A stretch of 11,342 bases of DNA from Candidatus Margulisiibacteriota bacterium (GTDB lineage: Bacteria; Margulisbacteria; WOR-1; XYC2-FULL-46-14; JAHJBW01), in assembly GCA_018813405.1 (NCBI GenBank), contig JAHJBW010000072.1, positions 1 to 11,342 of the forward strand. The letters are read 5' to 3'. Under the pieces are notes generated by a model. That model had not been told where the DNA came from. It saw nothing but the letters and a program-made list of their open reading frames with translations, and did not search any database. The position numbers were made by a program, and so were the translations under genes. Shown here piece after piece: positions 5,763 to 11,342 of this stretch. Each line of letters begins with the position of its first letter. Positions within the stretch are counted from its first letter, which is position 1.

Positions 5763-7715
5763 ATGGCAGTAATTCCTGTAGAGAAAATTAATATTGTTGC
5801 CACAAAAGTCGCTAAAGGCCCCATCATATCCTTCTTACAAAAAGCCGAGATAATTGAACTGCGGGAAATATGCCCTCCCGACATACAACACTGCCTTATT
5901 CTGCCCCGCGAACAGGAATTGGACGACGAGCTGGCAATGGCCGAGATAAAGAACGCCCTTGAATTTTTGGATAAAATGTCAAACAAGAAAAAAGGCTTTA
6001 TTGAATCATTTTTGACCAACAAGGAAAAGATCGACGAAGAGTTTTTCAGAGAGATATGTCATGAATTCGACTATCGGTCGATAGTGGCGCAATTAAAAGA
6101 GCTTGACGCCCGTCTGGGCAACTTGCAAAACCTTGAAAGCCGCTTGCGAAAAGCCCTTCAAACGATCCTGCCGTGGAGCACGCTCCCCGTAAAACTAAAC
6201 ATGCTCAAACGCCCCTATCTGTGCATTACGCCGGTCGTGATCCCCGCGAAAAACCTGGTCACGTTAGGTGATGAAACAAAGAAAAACCCCCTGATGGACC
6301 TTGAAACGGTCAATACCACAGGCGACAAGGCCTATGTTGTTATTGTGCACAAGACCTGCGAGTCCTCACAGGTCAATGAAATACTGGCTTTGGCCGGGGG
6401 AGAAATTGCCGCCCTGCCGTTTGAGCATCGCACGTCGGCAGAAGAGATCGCCGAGATCAAAAAGATACTCCGGCACTCCGCCCAAGAAAAAAAAGAGATC
6501 ATGTCCCATATCCATGAAATGCAGAAGCATAGCCGGCCGCTTTCCTGTGTTTATGACAGGCTGTTCGAAGAAGTGCAAAGGTCGCATGCCAGTCAAAAGA
6601 TGGCGGAAACAAGTTATACTTTCGTTGTAGAGGGCTGGATAAAAAAGCGTGATTTTGAAAAAGCCTCGGCCGGAATAAAGAATATCTCGCCAGCTTCGGT
6701 GGTGACCAGGGTCGAGCCTGAAAAGGATGAACAGGCCCCCACTGTGATAGAGAACCCGAAAATATTCACTCCTTTTGAACTTATCACCAAAATATTCGGC
6801 ATGCCAGACTACAAACAGGAGATAGACCCTACCCTGCCTCTTTCCGGCTTCTTCATCTTCTTTTTTGGCCTGTGCCTCTCCGACGCTGGGTACGGACTGT
6901 TGCTGCTTTTGATCTCGACATTGTTCCTGAAGAAACTGGAACTGCCCACGGGCGGCAAAAGCCTCTTTATTCTGCTCGCCGTCGGCGGCGCCGTTTCCAT
7001 ACTGGTAGGCATCTTCACGGGCACATATTTTGGCTTTGACATATCCCAGGCTGGCGATTTTGCCGCGCCACTCAAGATATTGAAGCTTTTTGACCCTGTC
7101 AACAACCCTTTACAGATGCTGGTGTTCTCGCTGGGAGTGGGAGTGGTACAGATACTTTTCGGCATTCTTCTCAAAATGATAGAAGAGATAAGGTGTAAAA
7201 ATTATGCCGCCGCGCTGTTGGACCATGGCCTATGGATGTATTTCCTGTCTTCCCTGGTATTTATGGTTGCCACCATGGCCGGCAACCCTCTGGCAGTAAA
7301 AATGACCATATCCGGCGCCGTACTGCTGGTTTTGACCCAGGGCCGCAGGGAAAAGAACTTGATCAAAAAGCTCGTATTCGGGCTGTTGAGCCTGTATTCC
7401 ACCACCAGCTACCTGGGCGATACGCTGTCATATTCGCGCCTTTTGGCCCTGATGATGACCACTTCAATAATTGGCACGGTCATTAATATTCTGGCCGTCC
7501 TTACCAGGGACAGCGTACCTTTTGTGGGCTATGTTATAATGGTCGTGATCTTGCTGGTCGGGCACGTTTTTAACCTGATCATTTCTGTCTTGAGCGCTTT
7601 TGTGCATTCGCTCAGGCTGCAGCTGGTAGAGTTCTTTTCAAAATTCTATTCCGGCAGCGGCAAAGAGTTCCAGCCTTTCAGGAGAGAGACCAAGTACACT
7701 ATAATTATAAATTGA
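5763..7715 (+). CDS. V/A-type ATPase subunit I (a-type membrane stator)
   Basis: Subunit I forms the ion half-channels against the K ring and anchors the peripheral stalks. The 650 residues split into a cytoplasmic N-terminal half with coiled-coil stretches (to about residue 350) and a C-terminal membrane domain with about eight spans. Near the end, YLGDTLSYSRLLAL contains R559 and HSLRLQLVEFFSKFYSGSG contains R618. These match the two conserved arginines of the family (R735 and R799 of yeast Vph1; R573 and R629 of E. hirae NtpI), at nearly the same spacing. Length is normal for prokaryotic forms. The ATG at 5763 follows a 46-base AT-rich gap with no Shine-Dalgarno sequence. The gene lies between H and K, the usual order. 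Confidence 0.95.
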   Translation: MAVIPVEKINIVATKVAKGPIISFLQKAEIIELREICPPDIQHCLILPREQELDDELAMAEIKNALEFLDKMSNKKKGFIESFLTNKEKIDEEFFREICHEFDYRSIVAQLKELDARLGNLQNLESRLRKALQTILPWSTLPVKLNMLKRPYLCITPVVIPAKNLVTLGDETKKNPLMDLETVNTTGDKAYVVIVHKTCESSQVNEILALAGGEIAALPFEHRTSAEEIAEIKKILRHSAQEKKEIMSHIHEMQKHSRPLSCVYDRLFEEVQRSHASQKMAETSYTFVVEGWIKKRDFEKASAGIKNISPASVVTRVEPEKDEQAPTVIENPKIFTPFELITKIFGMPDYKQEIDPTLPLSGFFIFFFGLCLSDAGYGLLLLLISTLFLKKLELPTGGKSLFILLAVGGAVSILVGIFTGTYFGFDISQAGDFAAPLKILKLFDPVNNPLQMLVFSLGVGVVQILFGILLKMIEEIRCKNYAAALLDHGLWMYFLSSLVFMVATMAGNPLAVKMTISGAVLLVLTQGRREKNLIKKLVFGLLSLYSTTSYLGDTLSYSRLLALMMTTSIIGTVINILAVLTRDSVPFVGYVIMVVILLVGHVFNLIISVLSAFVHSLRLQLVEFFSKFYSGSGKEFQPFRRETKYTIIIN

Positions 7716-7731
7716 GAATTGTTAATTTAAA

Positions 7732-7740
7732 AAAGGAGGG
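7732..7740 (+). promoter_or_regulatory. Strong ribosome-binding site of subunit K
   Basis: AAAGGAGGG ends 6 bases before the ATG at 7747. It is the strongest such site in the operon and contrasts with H, I and E, which have none. That fits the need for about ten K copies per complex against one or a few of the others. Confidence 0.75.
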
Positions 7741-7746
7741 TTTCAT

Positions 7747-8220
7747 ATGAGTCTAGGTTTAGCTTTATCACTGGCCGGGGTCGCTATAGCGGCGCTTTTT
7801 GGCGGCATTGGCTCTGCCTGGGGGGTGGCCATTGCGGCCGAAGCCGCGGGGGGGGTCATGACGGAAGACCCTGAAAAGTTCGGCAGACTGCTGGTAATGG
7901 TGGCCCTGCCCGGCACACAGGGTTTCTATGGCTTTCTGGGCGCTTTCTACATTATGATGAAGATCAATTTTCTTGGCGGGGCGGCCGCTGTCGCCACCAT
8001 GACCGGCCTACAGCTTCTCTTTGCCGCTCTGCCGGTGGGACTGGTCGGACTTTTTTCGGGTTATTATCAGGGGCGCGCTTCAGCCAGCGGAGTATACCTT
8101 ATAGCCAAAAGACCCGAAGAGATGGGTAAGGCCATCATCCTGCCCGCCATGGTCGAGACCTACGCCGTACTGGGACTGCTGGCCACCATACTGCTGGTAT
8201 CAGGCATACCTCTGCAATAA
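7747..8220 (+). CDS. V/A-type ATPase subunit K (membrane rotor ring), Na+-type
   Basis: Subunit K oligomerises into the ion-carrying rotor ring. The 157 residues make two similar hairpins, four membrane spans in all, as in E. hirae NtpK. The first hairpin has LPGTQGFYGF with L54, T57, Q58 and Y61. The second has SGYYQGRASASG with Q108 and PAMVETYAVLG with the ion-carrying E137. These correspond to L61, T64, Q65, Y68, Q110 and E139 that coordinate Na+ in NtpK, including the 29-residue gap between Q108 and E137. With Q58 in place of a carboxylate in the first hairpin, each subunit carries one ion. Na+ coupling is inferred from these residues, not shown. It lies between I and E and has a strong Shine-Dalgarno sequence. 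Confidence 0.95.
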   Translation: MSLGLALSLAGVAIAALFGGIGSAWGVAIAAEAAGGVMTEDPEKFGRLLVMVALPGTQGFYGFLGAFYIMMKINFLGGAAAVATMTGLQLLFAALPVGLVGLFSGYYQGRASASGVYLIAKRPEEMGKAIILPAMVETYAVLGLLATILLVSGIPLQ

Positions 8221-8224
8221 ATAT

Positions 8225-8548
8225 ATGGGTTTTGAAGAAATAAGAGAAAAAATATTGGCAGAAGCAGCCGGAGAAGCATCGCGGTTAATGGCCGAGGCGC
8301 AGGCTAAAGCCGATAATATCAAAAAGGATTTCGAGGCCCGGGCCCGCACGGAGGAAAAGAACATCCTTGCCCGCGCGGGGAAAGAGGCCGAAAGGAACAG
8401 CCTTGAGATATTGATCCCTGCCAGGCTTGCCCGCAAATCAGCTATTTTACAGGAAAAGCACCGCATACTTGACGATATTTTTAAGGACACTCCCGGCAAG
8501 GTCCGAGAGAAAAAAGAGACCGAAGTGATAGCACTACTTTATGGTTAA
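8225..8548 (+). CDS. V/A-type ATPase subunit E, short form without the C-terminal head domain
   Basis: Subunit E pairs with H/G as the peripheral stalk and normally caps the A3B3 head with a globular C-terminal domain. Here only 107 residues are coded, against about 185-200 usual. What is present is the N-terminal helix (IREKILAEAAGEASRLMAEA and onward) and a segment RLARKSAILQEKHRILDDIF that matches the start of the head domain. The protein then ends after VREKKETEVIALLYG. The TAA overlaps the start of the next gene and is followed by an in-frame TGA, and I find no E-like head coded in the next frames. Position between K and C supports the identity. A lineage-specific short stator subunit or a decayed gene are both possible. 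No clear Shine-Dalgarno sequence precedes it, and the gap to K is 4 bases. Confidence 0.78.
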   Translation: MGFEEIREKILAEAAGEASRLMAEAQAKADNIKKDFEARARTEEKNILARAGKEAERNSLEILIPARLARKSAILQEKHRILDDIFKDTPGKVREKKETEVIALLYG

Positions 8549-9131
8549 TGACAAATATGGGTACGCCATAGGACGCATCCGCGCGCTCGAGACAAAAATG
8601 CTCGACGAAGCCCGGCTGGTACGTATGGCCGACGCGCACGATTTCCAGTCCGCCTTTTCGGTATTGAACGAGACAGCCTACGCCGGGCACATGCAGCAAA
8701 TGGAGCATCCTTTCGATTTTGAAGAGCTGATAGAAATGGAAATGACTGAAACCCGCAAGTTCCTGCGCTCTATGGCAGGCGGCAGTCAGGACATGAAAGA
8801 GCTTTTGGAAGGTTCATTAAGAAGCAGTAAAGACCCGTTCCTTAAAGAGATCATCAAGATGTCCGGTGATAACAAAAAAAAGAAACTGGCCATGAGAAAA
8901 GAGGGGGCCGCAACCACGTCCAACGCGGCAGAAGAAGAAAAAGCAATGGACGACAGGCTGATCGATCTGGTCAAACGCGGCAGGTATATGTCTTTCGGCA
9001 TTCATCCCCTGCTCGCCTTTTGGATGGCCAAAATGATCGAAGTGAAAGACCTGCGCTTTGTCCTGGTCTGCAAAAAGAATGGCGTTGGTACGGAAGAGAT
9101 CAAAAAAAGGATAAGGAGGACCTATGTCTAA
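8541..9131 (+). CDS. V/A-type ATPase subunit C (d-type rotor coupling), shortened
   Basis: Subunit C (d in V-ATPases) sits on the K ring as a funnel and links it to the central stalk. It is normally about 320-350 residues, built of three pseudo-symmetric helical bundles. Here it is 196. The N-terminus (YGYAIGRIRALETKMLDEAR, residues 6-25) and C-terminus (from F152, with HPLLAFWMAKMIEVKDLR and the KKNG near 178-181) match the family. Between them lies a shortened region with a lysine-rich and alanine/glutamate-rich linker near 111-138. The frame is open throughout, so this looks like an internal deletion rather than a frameshift, although an A8 run lies at 8875-8882. It overlaps E by 8 bases, and its stop overlaps the F start by 8 bases. 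Confidence 0.82.
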   Translation: MVNDKYGYAIGRIRALETKMLDEARLVRMADAHDFQSAFSVLNETAYAGHMQQMEHPFDFEELIEMEMTETRKFLRSMAGGSQDMKELLEGSLRSSKDPFLKEIIKMSGDNKKKKLAMRKEGAATTSNAAEEEKAMDDRLIDLVKRGRYMSFGIHPLLAFWMAKMIEVKDLRFVLVCKKNGVGTEEIKKRIRRTYV

Positions 9132-9441
9132 GATCGCACTGCTGGGCCCAAAGGACATGGTTAACAATTTGTCCCTGCTCGGGATAAAAACCTTCCCTTG
9201 CGAGAATGAGCATGAGGCGGAAAGAACCCTTGAAGAGATAAAGAACGCCGGCAAGTACGGCATCATAATGATGGTCGACTTTTTGGCGCACCCCATAATT
9301 GACCAAATAAACGAGCTTAACCAGAAAACACAGCTTAACATTTTGCTGCTGTCGGGCAACCGGCCTGGCATGGAACTGGCGCAGGAAAGAAGCCGGGCGC
9401 TTATTAGATATGCCCTGGGTTCCGCGCCCGCAAACGGATAG
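9124..9441 (+). CDS. V/A-type ATPase subunit F (central stalk)
   Basis: Subunit F binds the central shaft subunit D and modulates rotation. The 105-residue protein opens with MSKIALLGPKDMVNNLSLLG, a match to the Rossmann-like first strand and loop of the family. It continues through KYGIIMMVDFLAHPIIDQI, the second conserved strand-helix, and has a variable C-terminal helix rich in R and A. Length is typical. The ATG at 9124 lies behind AAGGAGGA (9113-9120) and overlaps the C stop. Its TAG stop at 9439-9441 is embedded in the Shine-Dalgarno sequence of subunit A (TAGGAG), so F and A are translationally linked. This is a second gene in the window using TAG as an ordinary stop. Confidence 0.9.
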   Translation: MSKIALLGPKDMVNNLSLLGIKTFPCENEHEAERTLEEIKNAGKYGIIMMVDFLAHPIIDQINELNQKTQLNILLLSGNRPGMELAQERSRALIRYALGSAPANG

Positions 9442-9451
9442 GAGAATAAAA

Positions 9452-11206
9452 ATGGCAGGAAAAATTTCCAAGGTATCAGGCCCCCTGATCATCGCCACCG
9501 GCCTTGAGGGAGTTAGAATGGGCGACATGGTCAAAGTGGGAAAGATCGGCATTATCGGCGAAATAATCGAGATATTGGGCGATAATGCTTCTATTCAGGT
9601 CTACGAAGAATCCGCGGGCCTAAAAGACGGCGACCCTGTCGAAACCCAGGGACGCCCGCTTTCTGTAGAGCTTGGACCGGGACTGCTGGGGAATATTTTT
9701 GACGGCATACAGCGGCCGTTGAGGTCACTTATGGAAGAAAGCGGGGACTTTATTTCGCGCGGCATAGATGTGCCGTCCCTGGACCAAAAGAAAAAATGGG
9801 AATTCAAAGCCTCCGTTAAAGCTGGCTCAAAAGTGGCCGCTGGAGATGTTTTGGGAACTGTCCAGGAAACCTCGCTTATTACACACAAGATCATGGTGCC
9901 GCACGAAGTTTCCGGTACGGTCAAAGATATAAAAAGCGGATCTTTTGGCATTAATGACACCATTGCCGTCATCGACAATCACAAAGTGACCATGAAGATC
10001 TTTTGGCCGGTTAGAAAGCCCAGGCCGCTGGCCCAAAAACAAAGCTGCAGTGTACCGCTGGTGACCGGACAGCGCATTATAGATACCTTTTTCCCCATTG
10101 CCAAGGGCGGCACCGCCTGCGTACCCGGCCCATTTGGCGCGGGCAAAACGGTCATTCAGCATCAGATCGCCAAGTGGGCGGACGCCGACATAATTGTATT
10201 TGTCGGCTGCGGAGAACGCGGCAACGAAATGACGGACGTTTTGATAGAATTCCCCGAGCTTAAAGACCCGAAAAGCGGAAAGTCCCTGATGGAGAGGACC
10301 ATACTTATCGCCAACACTTCCAACATGCCCATTGCCGCCAGAGAGGCATCGGTTTATACGGGAATAGCCATAGCTGAATATTATCGTGATATGGGATACA
10401 ACGTGGCCTTGATGGCCGATTCAACTTCGCGCTGGGCTGAAGCCCTGAGGGAAATGTCGGGCCGCCTAGAGGAAATGCCCGGCGAGGAAGGATACCCCGC
10501 CTATCTGGGGACCCGTGTCGCCGAATTCTATGAAAGGTCCGGCTGGGGCATCTGCCACGGACAGGACAAGAGAACGGGATCATTAAGCGTTATTGGATCG
10601 GTCTCTCCTCCGGGAGGAGATCTTTCGGAGCCGGTCGTGCAAAACACCCTGCGGGTAGCCAAAGTATTCTGGGGACTGGATTACAAACTGGCCCACCAGC
10701 GGCATTTCCCGGCCATCAACTGGCTTATCTCTTACTCCCTTTACCTTTCAAACATCGAAAAATACCTGGGCAAGAACATTGCCTCCGATTTTGATGCCAA
10801 CCGGGCACAGGCATTGAACCTGCTAAACCAGGAAGCCAAGCTGGAAGAGATCGTCAGGCTGGTCGGGGTGGACGCGCTTTCGATCAAAGAACAGCTGGTC
10901 CTGGTAATTACCAAATCAATAAGGGAGGACTTCCTTTACCAGAGCGCTTTCGACGCTATCGACCAGTATTCGAGCATGAAGAAACAATACTATCTGCTCA
11001 AGACCATTGTCAGCATATACAATGCCGCGGCAAGCGCGCTGGATGCCGGGGCAGAGGTTAAAGACATCCAGCAGCTCGGCGTCTGGCCAAGGATAGCCCG
11101 CGCCCGTTTTGTGGAAGAAAGCAAAATAGAAGCCGAGACCAGCGACATTATGAACCAGGCTTTTGACGAGATCAACAAACTTAAAGGAGCCTTAACCCAT
11201 GCCTAA
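9452..11206 (+). CDS. V/A-type ATPase catalytic subunit A
   Basis: Subunit A hydrolyses or makes ATP in the A3B3 head. The 584 residues carry the P-loop GPFGAGKT at 226-233 (K232), the catalytic glutamate E255 in GCGERGNEMTDVL, and the Walker B aspartate D323 in ALMADSTSRWAEALREMSGR, followed by EEMPGEEGYPAYLGTR. Spacing from K232 to E255 (23) and to D323 (91) equals that in E. hirae NtpA. The extra insert typical of A subunits, absent from B, lies near residues 110-190. I chose ATG 9452 because TAGGAG (9439-9444) precedes it and MAGKISKVSGP is the family N-terminus; an in-frame upstream ATG at 9410 would add 14 residues that overlap F. The end overlaps the B start by 8 bases. Confidence 0.98.
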   Translation: MAGKISKVSGPLIIATGLEGVRMGDMVKVGKIGIIGEIIEILGDNASIQVYEESAGLKDGDPVETQGRPLSVELGPGLLGNIFDGIQRPLRSLMEESGDFISRGIDVPSLDQKKKWEFKASVKAGSKVAAGDVLGTVQETSLITHKIMVPHEVSGTVKDIKSGSFGINDTIAVIDNHKVTMKIFWPVRKPRPLAQKQSCSVPLVTGQRIIDTFFPIAKGGTACVPGPFGAGKTVIQHQIAKWADADIIVFVGCGERGNEMTDVLIEFPELKDPKSGKSLMERTILIANTSNMPIAAREASVYTGIAIAEYYRDMGYNVALMADSTSRWAEALREMSGRLEEMPGEEGYPAYLGTRVAEFYERSGWGICHGQDKRTGSLSVIGSVSPPGGDLSEPVVQNTLRVAKVFWGLDYKLAHQRHFPAINWLISYSLYLSNIEKYLGKNIASDFDANRAQALNLLNQEAKLEEIVRLVGVDALSIKEQLVLVITKSIREDFLYQSAFDAIDQYSSMKKQYYLLKTIVSIYNAAASALDAGAEVKDIQQLGVWPRIARARFVEESKIEAETSDIMNQAFDEINKLKGALTHA

Positions 11207-11342
11207 GATAAAAGAAGTAACCGGACCGCTGCTTCTGGTAGACGGCGTAAGCAATGTTGGATACGACGAACTGGTAAAAATCGACCTTAAGGACGGCAAA
11301 CAACGCACCGGCCAGGTGCTCGAGATACAGGGCAGGACCGCC
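11199..11342 (+). CDS. V/A-type ATPase subunit B, N-terminal part, cut by window end
   Basis: Subunit B is the non-catalytic partner of A in the A3B3 head. Forty-eight codons are visible: MPKIKEVTGPLLLVDGVSNV, then YDELVKIDLKDGKQRTGQV, then LEIQG. This matches the beta-barrel N-terminus of B subunits (xGPLxxVxGV followed by GQVLEI). The ATG at 11199 is preceded by AAAGGAG (11183-11189), with 9 bases between GGAG and the start, and overlaps the A stop by 8 bases. The order A-B is standard; subunit D would be expected next, beyond the window. Confidence 0.93.
   Translation, partial: MPKIKEVTGPLLLVDGVSNVGYDELVKIDLKDGKQRTGQVLEIQGRTA

Noticed and set aside
8541..8900. Missing E head domain hidden in another frame after a frameshift
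   Set aside because: This stretch codes for the N-terminus of subunit C, and no E-like head sequence was seen in the other frames.
8817..9371. Open frame of 184 codons on the minus strand opposite subunits C and F
   Set aside because: Antisense shadow of conserved ATPase genes with no family features.
9410..9451. Upstream ATG at 9410 for subunit A
   Set aside because: It would add 14 residues unlike any A subunit and overlap subunit F; TAGGAG correctly precedes the ATG at 9452.
1..11342. CRISPR arrays, tRNA or rRNA genes, insertion sequences, phage or defence islands
   Set aside because: I saw no regularly spaced repeats, no structural RNA signatures, and no transposase or integrase; apart from the vapBC pair the genes are housekeeping.

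Overview
The window looks like bacterial chromosome of moderate GC content from a lineage that uses a V/A-type ATPase. It shows a bacterial S15/PNPase pair, the MurJ substitute Amj, a purine gene, and an A/V-ATPase operon in the Enterococcus-like order. The Amj gene implies a peptidoglycan-making bacterium. The mix would suit an anaerobic or candidate-phylum bacterium, but I cannot name a phylum from this sequence alone.

Left half, minus strand (about 5364 down to 1): a compact, probably co-transcribed run reading vapB (SpoVT/AbrB antitoxin) - vapC (PIN toxin) - purA - queC - amj - ribF - rpsO - pnp, with pnp running off the left edge. Junctions are tight (ATGA overlaps, a TAATG overlap, gaps of 6 to 10 bases), and a TTGACA-N17-TACGAT promoter sits upstream of vapB. 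A second sigma-70-like promoter lies between ribF and rpsO. purA is interrupted by a single in-frame TAG at codon 363; the 62 conserved C-terminal codons continue in the same frame. queC contains a perfect 32-bp palindrome inside its coding sequence.

Right half, plus strand (about 5398 to the right edge): a divergent A/V-type ATPase operon reading H(G)-I-K-E-C-F-A-B, with B cut by the window end and D not in view. Subunit K carries the residues of Na+-binding K rings (L54, T57, Q58, Q108, E137). Subunit I has the two expected membrane arginines (R559, R618), and subunit A has intact catalytic residues (K232, E255, D323). Subunits E (107 aa) and C (196 aa) are adjacent and both much shorter than usual, so the stalk parts of this enzyme look reduced.

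The two transcription units are separated by an AT-rich divergent region (5289-5419) that holds a candidate VapB operator and the putative promoters. The window therefore contains housekeeping operons rather than a defence or mobile island. The points most worth a second look are the amber-interrupted purA, the palindrome in queC, the reduced ATPase stalk subunits, and the toxin-antitoxin pair heading an essential-gene operon.
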